Source: Chloroflexota bacterium
GTDB taxonomy: Bacteria; Chloroflexota; Anaerolineae; Caldilineales; Caldilineaceae
Assembly: GCA_018969295.1 (NCBI GenBank)
Contig: JAGWYN010000002.1
Location: 1 to 64,000, forward strand
Length of the DNA: 64,000 nucleotides
Direction: 5' to 3'
In this document: in pieces, positions 25,358 through 36,087 of the stretch
Layout of the letters: each line of letters starts with the position of its first letter
Numbering within the stretch: position 1 is the first letter of the stretch
Translations under genes and position numbers: made by a program
Notes under the pieces: model-generated
The model's database searches: none
Seen by the model: only the letters and a program-made list of their open reading frames with translations
Told to the model about the DNA's origin: nothing

Positions 25358-26284
25358 ATGCGTAGCACGGAACGAAGACCGCGCACGGTCGGTGATTTAG
25401 GGGTACGAATCGGGCTGCTCTCTTTGGCAGCGTTGCTCTTGCTGGCGTTACAACGTTCCGGCAACTTGCAGCCTGTCCAAAATTTATTGACGCAGCTGAC
25501 CATGCCTGCCCAGTTGAGTGCGACCGGGCTCACAACAGCGTTCAGCCAGCTGATCGAGAGCGTGCTCCAGATGCGCACGCTGAACCAGGAGCTGGCTGTA
25601 CTCCAAAGCCGTTCTCGCCAGCTGGAGGCAGAGCTGCAGACCCTGCGCGAGGTCGAAAAGGAAAACGAAACGCTGCGCACCCTACTGAACTTTGCCCAGA
25701 CGCGCCCACGTCTGGAGCTGCGCGGGGCCCAGATCGTGGCCCGCGTCGTCGGCGAGGAAAGCACCAATTTTATCGACACCATCCTGATCGACCTGGGGGC
25801 AGTGCACGGCCTCCGCTCTGGAATGCCCGTTGTGACCGATCAGGGGTTGGTGGGGCGTATCAGTTCGGTGACCGAAAACAATGCCAAGGTGCTTTTGCTC
25901 AGCGACCCCAGCAGCCTGGCCAGCGCGCTGTTGGCTGACAGCCGGCTGAACGGGATCGTGCGCGGGGACACCGGCAACCATCTGGTGATGGATTTTCTAC
26001 CCCAGGGGCCGACCTTTGCGGTCGGCGAGGCAGTCCTGAGCTCTGGGCTGGGGGGCCAGTTTCCCCGTGGCCTCACGATCGGCACGATCGACACGATCGA
26101 ATCTCAGCCCAACGCGGTCTTTCAGACCGCGACGGTGCGCCCGGCGGTCGATTTCAGCAGCCTGGAGCTGGTGATGGTGATCACCAACTTTGCACCGAGC
26201 CAGGGGCTGAACGACCTGTTGAACCAGGCCGAGGAGGCTGTCCCTGCGCAGAGCGCCCCTGCGCAAGAGGAGACGGCACCATGA
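25358..26284 (+). CDS. mreC: Cell shape-determining protein MreC
   Basis: 308 residues with a short cytoplasmic N-terminus, one transmembrane helix (GVRIGLLSLAALLLLAL), a coiled coil rich in Glu/Leu (residues about 75-110, QSRSRQLEAELQTLREVEKENETL) and the beta-rich MreC domain (ARVVGEESTNFIDTILIDLGAVHGL, VTDQGLVGRISSV). The tail is low-complexity Glu/Ala/Pro. It links MreB to the periplasm-side PBP2. The stop overlaps mreD as ATGA. Confidence 0.93.
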   Translation: MRSTERRPRTVGDLGVRIGLLSLAALLLLALQRSGNLQPVQNLLTQLTMPAQLSATGLTTAFSQLIESVLQMRTLNQELAVLQSRSRQLEAELQTLREVEKENETLRTLLNFAQTRPRLELRGAQIVARVVGEESTNFIDTILIDLGAVHGLRSGMPVVTDQGLVGRISSVTENNAKVLLLSDPSSLASALLADSRLNGIVRGDTGNHLVMDFLPQGPTFAVGEAVLSSGLGGQFPRGLTIGTIDTIESQPNAVFQTATVRPAVDFSSLELVMVITNFAPSQGLNDLLNQAEEAVPAQSAPAQEETAP

Positions 26285-26796
26285 ACCGCGGGGCCTTGTA
26301 TTATTTGATGGTTCCACTCTTGTTGTTCTGTGCCTTGTTGCAGTCGACGACGCTGGCTCGCTTCAAGCTGGCCGGGGTCAAGCCTGAGCTGGTGCTGCTG
26401 GTGGTGGTGATAGGGGCGATGGTCTACGGCGCACGGTCAGGTGTGCTGTGGGCTTTTGTGGCAGGGATCGGCCTGGATTTCTTCAGCGGGGGCCCCTTTG
26501 GCGCCTCCAGCCTGGCTTTAATGGCGAGTGCACTGGTGGCCGGGCTGGGGCATCGCCCTTTTTCACGCTTCAATCTGCTGGTGCCGTTGGCCGCTGCCGC
26601 CTTGGGCACTCTGGCCTTTGCCGCTGTCTATCTGGGCCTCCTGGCGGTGCTGACAACGGCCGGCTTCTCTGTGCCGCAGCTGCCGCTGGGGGGAACTCTC
26701 CAGGACATTGTGCTGCCGGTCACGCTGTACAATGTGGCGTTGATGTTGCTGGCGATCCCGCTGTTGAATCGTCTGCCTGAAAGCCAGGATGTGTAG
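26281..26796 (+). CDS. mreD: Rod shape-determining membrane protein MreD
   Basis: 171 residues with about five hydrophobic helices, including GVKPELVLLVVVIGAMVYGARSGVLWAFVAGIGLDFFSGGPFG, the usual MreD core. It overlaps mreC by four bases and precedes the PBP2 gene. Sequence conservation in MreD is low, so the call rests on topology and position. Confidence 0.88.
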   Translation: MNRGALYYLMVPLLLFCALLQSTTLARFKLAGVKPELVLLVVVIGAMVYGARSGVLWAFVAGIGLDFFSGGPFGASSLALMASALVAGLGHRPFSRFNLLVPLAAAALGTLAFAAVYLGLLAVLTTAGFSVPQLPLGGTLQDIVLPVTLYNVALMLLAIPLLNRLPESQDV

Positions 26797-26841
26797 CGAC
26801 TCCCGCTGTTGTGAGATGTGCTGGACTTTGAGCGAGTGATC

Positions 26842-29022
26842 ATGTTTGAAGAACGCACGGGAAAAGACACTGCCGAGATCACGATGGCGATTTTTCGTCT
26901 GGGAATTTTGGTCACGTTTGTGGTCATGGTGGCCCGCATGTTTGACCTGCAGGTGCTGCAGGCGGGCCGTTACGCCGCGCTGGCCAACCAGAACCGCCTG
27001 TTGCGCATCGAAACACCCGCCCCGCGCGGGGTGATCTACGACCGCAACGGCACGATCCTGGTGCGCAATCGCCCCTCCTTCGAGGTGGCCTTGGTGCCAG
27101 AAGATCTGCCCACCGATGAATTGGAGAGCGAAGAAGTCGACGAGGAGGCTGTCGAGATCGAGAAGATTCTGCGCATTCTGCAGGCCGACCGTGACTCAGA
27201 AGTCGCCTTGCGCATGGCTGAAATTTTGTTCAACAAACTGGGCTACGACGACTTTATCCGTACAGTCGAAGCCGTCAATGTCCAGGTTTCGTATCTGGAC
27301 GATCCCGCTTTTGTGACCCCAGTCACCGACGGCGGGCGGATGGTGATGGCTGCGCCGCTCGAAGTGTACCTGCCTGACCTGGACAAGGTGCTGCCGCTGG
27401 AGGGACTGGTGGCGCTGGTCAAACGCACGGTGGCGATCCAAAGCATGGGGAGCGCCTCCGACCCTGTGCCGATCCTGGACGGCGTCGACCGCATCCGTGC
27501 TTTTGAAATTTCGGAGGACAGCTTTCGGATCCCAGCGGTGCGTGTGACCCAGGTGCCAGTGCGGGAGTACATCTACGGCGACCTGCTCAGCCACGTCCTG
27601 GGCTTTTTGGGGCCCATCCCGGCCTTCGCCGCCGACACCTATCGCCAAAGTGGCTACAACAACCCCAACGAACGGGTGGGGCTGAACGGTCTGGAGTACA
27701 CCTACCAGACCGAGCTGCGGGGGACGCCGGGCGTGCGCTATTCGGAACGCAACATCCTGGGGATCGATGTGCGCACCATCGGGCCGGAGGTCGAGCCGGT
27801 GCCGGGCTGGAATCTGCACCTGACCATCGACTGGCGCCTGCAGTCGATCATGCGTGCGGCTTTGCAGGCGAAGATGGAAGAGGTCGGCGCTCCGTGGGCA
27901 GTGACCGTTGCAATGAACCCGCAGAACGGCGAGATTTTGGGCATGGTCAGCCTGCCATCTTACGACAACAACATCTTTGCCGAACGGATCGGCGAAGAGT
28001 ATCTGCTTTTGGAGCAGGACGAACGGCGCCCTTTGATCAACTATGCGATCGGCGGCCTCTACCCGCCCGGTTCCGTCTTCAAAATGGTGACCAGCCTGGC
28101 CGGCCTCTCTGAGGGGGTGATCACCCCGGAGACCCTCGTCGTCGATGCTGGCCCGATCTATCTGCCCAACCGTTATTTCCCCAACGACCTGACCCAGGCA
28201 CAAAAATTTGTGAGCTGGAACCACAAAAACGGGGTCGTGCATGGCCGGATCAACGTGGAAAGCGCGCTGGCGCTTTCCAACGATATCTTTTTTTACTATC
28301 TGGGCGGCGGCTATCTGGAAGAATTTGTCGGACTTGGCCATGTGTTGCTCAGCAAATGGACCGAACTGTTTGGTTTTGGTGAGAAGACCGGCATCGACCT
28401 GCCGGGAGAGGTCACTTCGCTGGTGCCGACAGACCAGTGGAAACGTCAGCTTTTTGCGGAACCCTGGACGACTGGCGACAGCTACAACATGGCGATCGGC
28501 CAGGGGTATGTGCTGGCGACACCGCTGCAAGTGTTGGTAGAGACCGCAGCGCTGGCCAATGGGGGCACCTTGTATGTCCCCAAGGTCGTCCACCATATGA
28601 CCGATGCCAACGGGGGGGTCCAACGCGACTTCCAGCCAGAGGTCAAACGCCAGCTGCCGGTCGACCCGGAGCATATGGAAGTGGTCCGCCAGGGCATGTG
28701 GGATGTGGTCAACGCCAGCTATGGGACTGGGCAGGTCGCCCGGGTTGCTGGGGTGGAGGTCGCCGGAAAAACAGGTACTGCCGAGTTTTGTGAGTATCTT
28801 CCCGAAAAGAGCGACTGCCGCCGCGATGAAAAGGATTTTCTGCCTTTCCATTCCTGGTTCAGCGCCTTTGCGCCCTACGACAACCCAGAGATTGCAGTGG
28901 TCACTTTTGTCTACGATGGCGGTGAAGGCTCTGCTGTCGCTGCCCCGATCACCCAAAAAATCCTGGAAGGCTACTTCACCGAGATCGCACCTCGCCCACA
29001 GCCTGTGGCAACGGAACCGTGA
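26842..29022 (+). CDS. mrdA: Penicillin-binding protein 2 (class B transpeptidase)
   Basis: 726 residues. One transmembrane helix (FRLGILVTFVVMVARMF) is followed by the pedestal domain starting RIETPAPRGVIYDRNGTILVRN and the transpeptidase domain with SxxK (PPGSVFKMVTSL), SxN (ALSNDIFFY) and KTG (VAGKTGTAEF). It crosslinks peptidoglycan during elongation with RodA. I take ATG 26842; a GTG at 26818 would add eight residues. An acidic insertion near residue 85 (DELESEEVDEEAVEIEK) lies in the pedestal. It is within the mre operon with 45 bases after mreD. Confidence 0.93.
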   Translation: MFEERTGKDTAEITMAIFRLGILVTFVVMVARMFDLQVLQAGRYAALANQNRLLRIETPAPRGVIYDRNGTILVRNRPSFEVALVPEDLPTDELESEEVDEEAVEIEKILRILQADRDSEVALRMAEILFNKLGYDDFIRTVEAVNVQVSYLDDPAFVTPVTDGGRMVMAAPLEVYLPDLDKVLPLEGLVALVKRTVAIQSMGSASDPVPILDGVDRIRAFEISEDSFRIPAVRVTQVPVREYIYGDLLSHVLGFLGPIPAFAADTYRQSGYNNPNERVGLNGLEYTYQTELRGTPGVRYSERNILGIDVRTIGPEVEPVPGWNLHLTIDWRLQSIMRAALQAKMEEVGAPWAVTVAMNPQNGEILGMVSLPSYDNNIFAERIGEEYLLLEQDERRPLINYAIGGLYPPGSVFKMVTSLAGLSEGVITPETLVVDAGPIYLPNRYFPNDLTQAQKFVSWNHKNGVVHGRINVESALALSNDIFFYYLGGGYLEEFVGLGHVLLSKWTELFGFGEKTGIDLPGEVTSLVPTDQWKRQLFAEPWTTGDSYNMAIGQGYVLATPLQVLVETAALANGGTLYVPKVVHHMTDANGGVQRDFQPEVKRQLPVDPEHMEVVRQGMWDVVNASYGTGQVARVAGVEVAGKTGTAEFCEYLPEKSDCRRDEKDFLPFHSWFSAFAPYDNPEIAVVTFVYDGGEGSAVAAPITQKILEGYFTEIAPRPQPVATEP

Positions 29023-29032
29023 GGAAGAGAGC

Positions 29033-30187
29033 ATGAGCGAGACAGCCCGATCGGACCCGCGGATCCACAGCGTTGCCCCCGCCGGCGAACCTGCCTTCCA
29101 ATCTCGGATCGCAGACCTGCTTGACGATGTGACAGTCCCAGCAGCTTCGTCTGCAGAGGGCGCTGCGGCGCCCCTGCCCCCTGCGGGGGAGGAAACTCCT
29201 CTAGCCATGAACGGGGCGGCTGGCCGTGGGGCAGTGCAGGAGACAGCAGAGGGGGGGATGCTGCCTGGCGAGCCGCTGATGGGGGCTGGCCGGCGTCTTC
29301 TGACCGCCGCGGAGATGACATCTTTTTTGCCCTACAAGCCGGTTGACCCTCCGAGCGAGCCAGAAGCGGAGACCCCGAAGGCGTCGCTGCCCCCTGCTGG
29401 CAAGTTGCCTGGCACCGAACAAGTGATCAATCTGCGTGGGCGCAGCGATGGGGTGGTGATCGAAGTGGGGCGCCAGCCGTGGCCTGAAATTTTGTCCGGG
29501 TTGACCGAACGGCTGAACCAGTCGGCCAGTTTTTTTTACCACAGCAGCGTAGCGCTCGACACCGGAACACGGCCGATCACCGAGGGGGAACTCTCTCAGG
29601 TGGCCAGGGTGCTCTCTGAACATGCGATGACCCTGGGGCTGGTGCGCACCGCCTCGGAGCGCACGTTTCAGGCGGCGTTGGCGATCGGGATGGCAGCCAC
29701 ATTGGAAGCCCCCGACGGCAGCACGATGGCAGAAGCCAGCCGTGCGGGCAGCAACCTGGCCCCTAAACCTGGCGAAGAGGCTGGCTATTTTGTCTTCCGC
29801 GGCTATCTGCGCTCCGGCCACCGGCTGCAACGTACCGAACACATCCTGGTGCTGGGCGACATCAACCCGGGTGCTGAGGTGATCAGCGACGGGGATGTCA
29901 TGGTCTGGGGGCGGCTGCGTGGGGTCGTTCATGCGGGCGCACAAGGCAACCGGCGGGCGCTGGTGGCCGCGCTCGACTTGGAACCGACCCAGCTTCGCAT
30001 TGCCGATCTCTTTGTTCAAGGGGCTGACCCCAAACCAGGGCAGCCAGGACGTTTTTTTTGGCGCCGCTCTCAACATAAACGCCCCGAAATTGCCCGGTGG
30101 ATCCAGGGACAGATTGTCGTCGAGGAGTGGGATGTCTCACGCCCAGGAGGATTGACCTCGTTGCACCGCCAAGCAGGACGAAGCTGA
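29033..30187 (+). CDS. minC: Septum site-determining protein MinC, with a long N-terminal extension
   Basis: 384 residues against about 230 in E. coli. The C-terminal beta-helix MinC domain is clear: LRSGHRLQRTEHILVLGDINPGAEVISDGDVMVWGRLRGVVHAGAQGN, the region that binds MinD. The N-terminal MinC domain (about 135-240, VINLRGRSDGVVIEVGRQPWPEILSGLTERL) is preceded by about 130 Ala/Pro/Glu-rich, probably disordered residues that are not part of MinC. It inhibits FtsZ assembly. It starts ten bases after mrdA and ends one base before minD. Confidence 0.9.
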   Translation: MSETARSDPRIHSVAPAGEPAFQSRIADLLDDVTVPAASSAEGAAAPLPPAGEETPLAMNGAAGRGAVQETAEGGMLPGEPLMGAGRRLLTAAEMTSFLPYKPVDPPSEPEAETPKASLPPAGKLPGTEQVINLRGRSDGVVIEVGRQPWPEILSGLTERLNQSASFFYHSSVALDTGTRPITEGELSQVARVLSEHAMTLGLVRTASERTFQAALAIGMAATLEAPDGSTMAEASRAGSNLAPKPGEEAGYFVFRGYLRSGHRLQRTEHILVLGDINPGAEVISDGDVMVWGRLRGVVHAGAQGNRRALVAALDLEPTQLRIADLFVQGADPKPGQPGRFFWRRSQHKRPEIARWIQGQIVVEEWDVSRPGGLTSLHRQAGRS

Positions 30188-30188
30188 C

Positions 30189-30980
<792 letters not shown>

Positions 30981-32162
30981 ATGTTCACACGGATTTACTG
31001 GCGCCATTTCGACTGGCTGTTGTTGGGGGTTGTCCTGCTGCTCTGCGGGGTGGGGGTCGCTGTCATTTACAGCGCCACCCGCAATTCGCCCGACCTGGTC
31101 GACTACTGGCAGCGCCAGATCAACTTTATTGGGATCGGCCTGGTTGCGCTCTTCGCCGTGGCCCTGTTTGATTACCGACAGCTTTCGCTGCTGGCCGTCC
31201 CTGCTTTTCTGGCCTTTATCCTCTCGCTGATCCTGGTCTATCTGTTCGGCGACGCCCAGGGAGGCTCGCGCAGCTGGATCGCGGTGGGAGGCACGCTGGT
31301 ACAGCCGACCGAAGCAGGAAAATTTCTCCTCATCATCTTTTTGGCCTGGTATCTGAGTGGGCGTCGCGAGAGCATACACCGGCTGCCCTATCTGCTGGCC
31401 GCGTTGGTGCTGCTGCTGGCACCGCTCGTGCTGGTCTATATTCAGCCAGATTTTGGGATGACCATCACCTATGCCTTCATGGGAGGGACGCTGATCCTCT
31501 CGGCTGGCATTCGCTACCAACATCTGTTGTTGTTGCTGGGCGGGGTTCTTCTAGCAATCCCTGTGCTGGCGGCCTCGCTGCAAGGGTACATGCTGGCCCG
31601 GGTCTGTATCTTTCTTCCTACCGGCGAAGACGGCCAGATCGTCGCTCCTCTGCTGAATTTTCTGCGTGCCGTCTTCAACACGCTGCCCAGCGAATGTCTT
31701 CAGCCAGCCGCCAACACGGCAGCCTCCTACAACGTCGACCAGGCTCTGATTGCCGTGGGGAACGGTGGGTTGACCGGGATGGGCTGGACCCAGGGAACCC
31801 AGAATCAGCTGCTCTTTCTGCGGGTGCGCCACACGGATTTTATCTTCAGTGTGATCGCAGAGGAGTTGGGCATGGTGGGGGCCGCGCTGATTTTGCTGTT
31901 GTTATTGTTTGTGGTCTGGCGCATCCTGCGCATCGCCGCCCAGGCACCCGACCCATTTGGCCGGCTGCTGGCTGTCGGGATTGCAGCCCTGATCTTTTTT
32001 CAAATTGTGATCAACGTCGGCATGAACCTCAAACTGATGCCGGTGACCGGTCTGACCTTGCCTTTTATCAGTTACGGTGGCAGTTCGCTGGTCTCCATGC
32101 TCTTTGCCATTGGTCTGGCGGAGAGTGTCTCGATGCGCCAGCGCAGGATCAACGCTTATTAG
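30981..32162 (+). CDS. rodA: RodA/FtsW-family peptidoglycan polymerase
   Basis: 393 residues with about ten helices. The SEDS signatures are present: [39 protein letters not shown] (with the catalytic Asp) and [21 protein letters not shown] long extracellular loop around residues 205-250 carries two Cys that could form a disulfide. It pairs with PBP2 of the same cluster and starts right at the minD stop. The position in the mre cluster favours RodA over FtsW. The 3' end overlaps an opposite gene by four bases. Confidence 0.92.
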   Translation: MFTRIYWRHFDWLLLGVVLLLCGVGVAVIYSATRNSPDLVDYWQRQINFIGIGLVALFAVALFDYRQLSLLAVPAFLAFILSLILVYLFGDAQGGSRSWIAVGGTLVQPTEAGKFLLIIFLAWYLSGRRESIHRLPYLLAALVLLLAPLVLVYIQPDFGMTITYAFMGGTLILSAGIRYQHLLLLLGGVLLAIPVLAASLQGYMLARVCIFLPTGEDGQIVAPLLNFLRAVFNTLPSECLQPAANTAASYNVDQALIAVGNGGLTGMGWTQGTQNQLLFLRVRHTDFIFSVIAEELGMVGAALILLLLLFVVWRILRIAAQAPDPFGRLLAVGIAALIFFQIVINVGMNLKLMPVTGLTLPFISYGGSSLVSMLFAIGLAESVSMRQRRINAY

Positions 32163-32884
32163 CCCAACCTCTCTGGGCCCAACGCCTGTTCCAGGTCTAC
32201 CACCAGCTTTTCACACAACAACATCAGCTGCGGTTTCCAGCGGTCGTGCAACGTCAGCGGGTCGACCCAGCGCGCCGACAACGCTGGCTGGTTCATCTCC
32301 GCCAGCGTGAAGGAGGGCTCCTCCAGAAAGCGCAGACGGTTCTCGCGCGGCGCATAGCGACCAAACTGGGCTTCCACTACGCCGATCGGAGGAATCCGGT
32401 GCGCGCTTTCGGTCGACCAGCGGAGAATTTCGGTGAGCAACAGCCGCAGCGGGTGGTAGCGGCGGTGGACCTGTGGGCGCGTTGCAACCAGCTGGTGCCA
32501 GAACTCGCTGCTGGCAAAGGTCATGGACGCCGGGGTGAGCGGCAGCGCATACAGCCCGGCCAGAATCGAGGCACCCGTATCGAGCAGGGCACGGCAGGCC
32601 CCCAGATAGCCGACCCAAAAGGAGCGGGTCAGCAGGGGGGCTTTTTCTTCGGCCTGTGGGTCCACCTTGTGCCGTTTGCGCGCATCCTCGATCAAAAACG
32701 CATACATCTCGACATCGGCCATCCGTGCACACAGACTTTCGGCCATGACCACACAGGCGCTGGCCAGCGCCTCCTCGTAGGTTGCAAACTGCTGGTCGAA
32801 CCGCTCGTCCAGCCGGATAAAACAACTGGGGACCGGCTGGTCTGACAACTGATAGGTGGTTCGCTCATAAAAACGCGTGCGCAT
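32159..32884 (-). CDS. Hypothetical protein, 241 residues
   Basis: I do not recognise the family. The protein is mostly helical and soluble, with Arg-rich ends and motifs such as [34 protein letters not shown] and [28 protein letters not shown]. No signal peptide or membrane helix is evident. The ATG at 32884 has AGGAG nine bases upstream. It converges with rodA (4-base overlap) and is divergent from radC. Confidence 0.6.
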   Translation of the reverse strand: MRTRFYERTTYQLSDQPVPSCFIRLDERFDQQFATYEEALASACVVMAESLCARMADVEMYAFLIEDARKRHKVDPQAEEKAPLLTRSFWVGYLGACRALLDTGASILAGLYALPLTPASMTFASSEFWHQLVATRPQVHRRYHPLRLLLTEILRWSTESAHRIPPIGVVEAQFGRYAPRENRLRFLEEPSFTLAEMNQPALSARWVDPLTLHDRWKPQLMLLCEKLVVDLEQALGPERLG

Positions 32885-33061
32885 GCGGGGTTTTCTCCTG
32901 TGAAAGCGGTGCCTCTGCGACAACAGGGCCCCGTGTCCGCGAGGTCCCGGGTCGGCCTGCCAAAACTGGCAGCCCAAATCGGTCAAATGTCGCTCCCCAG
33001 GCAGGGGGGGCTACCCGGTATACTGAGAGCTGAGAAGCAAACTGAAGACATCGTCGCCCTC

Positions 33062-33081
33062 CTCTGTCTGAAGGCAGGGGG
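33062..33081. repeat. Degenerate REP-like palindrome, copy 3
   Basis: CTCTGTC-TGAA-GGCAGGGGG resembles copies at 6997-7020 and 17563-17582 with the same TGAA loop and right arm but a diverged left arm. It lies in the radC leader. Confidence 0.35.
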
Positions 33082-33099
33082 AGAGCACTGGAGGATTCG

Positions 33100-33810
33100 A
33101 TGAGCCATCTGCCCAACACCGAGGAGCCCCCCTTGATCCGCGATCTGCCGCTCGAGCTGCGTCCCCGCCAGCGTCTGGTCTATGCAGGTCCGAATGCGCT
33201 GAGCAACGCCGAGCTGCTCGCCATCATCCTGCGCATGGGGGGGCGTGGAGAGAGCGTGCTGCATATGGCGGAGCGGTTGTTGAGCCAGTTTGGCGGTCTG
33301 CCAGGGCTGGTGCAGGCCAGCCACGACGAACTGTGTGGCGCACATGGGATCGGAGAAGCCAAGGCGACCCAGATCAAAGCAGCTCTGGAGCTGGGGCGAC
33401 GGCTGCTGGCCACCGCCCCCTACGAACGCCCCCAGGTACGCAGCCCGGGGGACGCCGCCAGTCTGCTCATGTTGGAGATGGGCCTGCTCGAACAGGAGCA
33501 GCTGCGCACACTGCTGCTCGACACCAAAAATACCCTCCTGCGTGTCGTCCACGTCTACACCGGCAGCCTCAACACGGCGGTGGTGCGGGTCGGCGAAGTC
33601 TTTCGAGAAGCAATCCGCGCCAACTGCGCCTCGATCATCGTGGTGCACAACCATCCCAGCGGGGACCCGACCCCTAGCCCGGAGGATGTACGGGTCACCG
33701 AACAGCTGGTGGCCGCCGGCCGCCTGCTCGACATCGAAGTGCTGGACCATCTGGTGATCGGCCACAATCGGTATGTCAGTCTGAAAGAGCGCGGCCTGGG
33801 CTTTCGGTGA
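33100..33810 (+). CDS. radC: DNA repair protein RadC (JAMM/MPN+ domain)
   Basis: 236 residues. The N-terminal UPF0758 helix-hairpin-helix region ([39 protein letters not shown]) is followed by a JAMM metalloprotease-like domain with [18 protein letters not shown] carrying the metal ligands. RadC's function is debated; the original repair role is doubtful. The start ATG has GAGG upstream. A TATACT at 33019 may be its -10, without a convincing -35. Confidence 0.92.
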   Translation: MSHLPNTEEPPLIRDLPLELRPRQRLVYAGPNALSNAELLAIILRMGGRGESVLHMAERLLSQFGGLPGLVQASHDELCGAHGIGEAKATQIKAALELGRRLLATAPYERPQVRSPGDAASLLMLEMGLLEQEQLRTLLLDTKNTLLRVVHVYTGSLNTAVVRVGEVFREAIRANCASIIVVHNHPSGDPTPSPEDVRVTEQLVAAGRLLDIEVLDHLVIGHNRYVSLKERGLGFR

Positions 33811-33899
33811 GCGGGCAGGAAGCCAGTCTGCGCGGCCCGCCACCCGCCTGTCAGGCTGAGCCCCGCCAGCACAGGGGAGCTTTGATCGCCCGGCAGACG

Positions 33900-33933
33900 A
33901 GAAGCCGAGTTTTTTTGAAAAAACTCGGCTTCT
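33900..33933. terminator. Bidirectional intrinsic terminator
   Basis: AGAAGCCGAG plus TTTTTT (33900-33915) pairs perfectly with AAAAAA plus CTCGGCTTCT (33918-33933). A and T runs flank the GC stem on both strands, so it can end both radC and the convergent gene at 33974. Confidence 0.8.
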
Positions 33934-33973
33934 TCCCCCCGCACAACCAGCGGTCAACTGGGTCCCACCTGTT

Positions 33974-34786
33974 CTAGCTGTCGGCTGGCGGGTCGAATTG
34001 GGCCTTGGAGCCCAGGTATTCACAGAGGGCACGGACAGTGCCATTGGTCAGCCGCGCCTCTTTGGCGCGTGCCCGCACGTGATCTTTGAGCTGGTCTGCG
34101 CGCAACACTGGAAGCGTCGGGCCATTCAGATCGAGCTGGATTTCCTGGTTGAGAAAGACGACGGCGCCCTCTACCGGCACCGCAGCCAACGGATTGGCCC
34201 CGCTCTCATTGGTTGGAGCCTCTGCCAGCAGCTGACGAATCTTCTTCTGCTGCTCGGCGAGCTCCTGGGCTGGGTTCCCGACCCCTTCACGCGAAAAGAG
34301 GGTGAAAATTCTTCCCAGGCTGAAGGGCTCACGCCAGCGATCCCCGGAGACCGCCACGCGTCCTTTGTCGGAGCGAACGATCCAGATCAGGACACCGTGT
34401 GGTCCGGCCAGCAGATAGCTGGTGGGCAAGCTCATGGCAAAGTAGGCATGTTTGTCGTCGAAGCCCTTGAGACTGCGTTCCAGCACCTCGTCGGGGCGCT
34501 CAAAGAGCCGGCTGCCAGGCCAACGGCGCCGCGCAAAGCGGTTGATAAAATAGCTGCCGGTGCTGGCCAGCATGAACCCTGCAGCCAGCGCGGCAAAGCT
34601 GATCCAAGACCAGTACAGCTGCAAAAAGCCAGGGATGCCCGGTTGGATGGGCTGGTCGGGCGGGTACCAGGTCGGGACAAAGCTGGCCAACAGCCCGACA
34701 AAGAGGACAGCCAGCCCGGCCAGGCTGAAGCGGCGCCCCAACGACTCTTTGCGTTTGATCTGGGTCAGGTTCCGGTATAGTTTCAT
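33974..34786 (-). CDS. Two-helix membrane protein with a NERD-like domain
   Basis: 270 residues. Two transmembrane helices ([19 protein letters not shown] and [19 protein letters not shown]) precede a cytoplasmic region with [28 protein letters not shown] and [17 protein letters not shown]. This order (GPxGVxxWxVR, strand, then NPxxQL and a helix) resembles the nuclease-related NERD domain, but the catalytic Asp/Glu-x-Lys of active nucleases is not clear, so a nuclease activity should not be assumed. It is downstream of plsX on the same strand. Confidence 0.6.
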   Translation of the reverse strand: MKLYRNLTQIKRKESLGRRFSLAGLAVLFVGLLASFVPTWYPPDQPIQPGIPGFLQLYWSWISFAALAAGFMLASTGSYFINRFARRRWPGSRLFERPDEVLERSLKGFDDKHAYFAMSLPTSYLLAGPHGVLIWIVRSDKGRVAVSGDRWREPFSLGRIFTLFSREGVGNPAQELAEQQKKIRQLLAEAPTNESGANPLAAVPVEGAVVFLNQEIQLDLNGPTLPVLRADQLKDHVRARAKEARLTNGTVRALCEYLGSKAQFDPPADS

Positions 34787-34854
34787 ATAAAGATACCCTC
34801 ATCCTCGTTGGGCGTCCCCACAGGGGCGACGCCGTCAAAATGGATCTTCCGAGC

Positions 34855-35880
34855 TCAGCGTGCAGCTTCTGCACGCTCGTCTGGCTGGGCAAGCGCTGCA
34901 ATCCCCCGTTGGATTTTGGCCGGCACCTCGTGTTCGATCGCCTGTTTGGCGACGCGGATGGCATGGCGCACCGCCAACGAGTTGCTGCGTCCATGGGCCA
35001 CCACCACAAGACTGGAGAGCCCCAACAGCACAGCCCCGCCGTAGTGGCTGTCGTCCATCCGCTCTCGCACGCGCCCCATGGCCCCGCGCGAGAGCAGAGC
35101 CCCCAAGAGGGCGACTGGACTCTTTTTGATCTCTTCTCGCATCACCTGGCTCATCAACCTGGCTGTGGTCTCGGCGGTTTTGACAAAGATGTTGCCCGTG
35201 AAGCCATCGGTCACAACGACATCGGCCAGACCTGCCGGGATCTCTTTGCTTTCGATATTGCCCTCAAAACGAAGGCTGGGGGTCTTTTCGAGCAGCTTGA
35301 AGCTGTCGATTACCAGCTGATTGCCCTTGCCAGCCTCTTCGCCGTTGCTCAGAATGCGGACCGTCGGCTGCTCGACGCCAAGCAGTTCGCGCGCATAGAT
35401 GGTGCCCATCATCGCAAACTGTTGGAGGTGTTCCGGCCGCACGTCGGCATTGGCACCAATATCCAGGATCAGGCAGACACCCTGCAGGGTGGGGAAGGGG
35501 CAGATCAAAGCAGGCCGTGAGATCCCTTGGATCCGCCCCACATGCAAGATGCCGGCGGCGAGCGCCCCGCCTGTATTTCCGGCCGACACAAATGCCTGCG
35601 CTGCGTTGCTTTTCACCAGTTTACAGCCGACGACCATCGAGCTGTCTGATTTGGCACGCACCGCAGCAGCAGGTTTTTCGTCCATTTCGATCACCTGTGT
35701 GGCAGGGACGATCGGGAGGTCAAGCCCGCGCACGTTGTGTTTTTTGAGCTCCGCTGCAACGACATCGGGTTTCCCCACCAGCGAGACGGTCACACCGTAG
35801 ATACGTGCCGCCTCCACTGCGCCGGCAACGATGGCTTCCGGCGCATGATCGCCTCCCATAGCATCCAATGCAATATTCAT
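34855..35880 (-). CDS. plsX: Phosphate acyltransferase PlsX
   Basis: 341 residues. PlsX hallmarks are visible: [21 protein letters not shown] at the N-terminus, [38 protein letters not shown] and [17 protein letters not shown]. It converts acyl-ACP to acyl phosphate for phospholipid synthesis. The exact start is unclear: ATG at 35880 or 35883, or GTG 35904, and the strong AAAGGAGG upstream is too far from any of them. That AAAGGAGG is part of a hairpin GGAGGAA/TTCCTCC (35915-35934). The usual neighbours rpmF and fabH are not adjacent. Confidence 0.9.
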   Translation of the reverse strand: MNIALDAMGGDHAPEAIVAGAVEAARIYGVTVSLVGKPDVVAAELKKHNVRGLDLPIVPATQVIEMDEKPAAAVRAKSDSSMVVGCKLVKSNAAQAFVSAGNTGGALAAGILHVGRIQGISRPALICPFPTLQGVCLILDIGANADVRPEHLQQFAMMGTIYARELLGVEQPTVRILSNGEEAGKGNQLVIDSFKLLEKTPSLRFEGNIESKEIPAGLADVVVTDGFTGNIFVKTAETTARLMSQVMREEIKKSPVALLGALLSRGAMGRVRERMDDSHYGGAVLLGLSSLVVVAHGRSNSLAVRHAIRVAKQAIEHEVPAKIQRGIAALAQPDERAEAAR

Positions 35881-36087
35881 CATCGGTCTGGCGGCAGAAA
35901 CCACCCTGGCGGGTGGAGGAAGCCGCTTTCCTCCTTTCGTGGCACAATTGTTCGCATTTCTTAAAATTTTCGCGCACCTGTGCTCTTTGAGGAGTCCTGA
36001 AACAGCTCACACAGGTCAAACTCCTGCCTGCCAGGCAGACACGTTGCGCCACAGGATAAAACCAGGCGAACGCGGCCGGCCAGTTTG

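Noticed and set aside
27196..29208. 670-codon minus-strand open frame opposite pbp2
   Set aside because: Exact antisense of a confident PBP2 gene and low-complexity; not supported.
33100..33810. RadC as the missing Mec peptidase for the sulfur carrier
   Set aside because: It has the helix-hairpin-helix N-terminus and [14 protein letters not shown] of RadC, not the short Mec form, and lies about 10 kb away.
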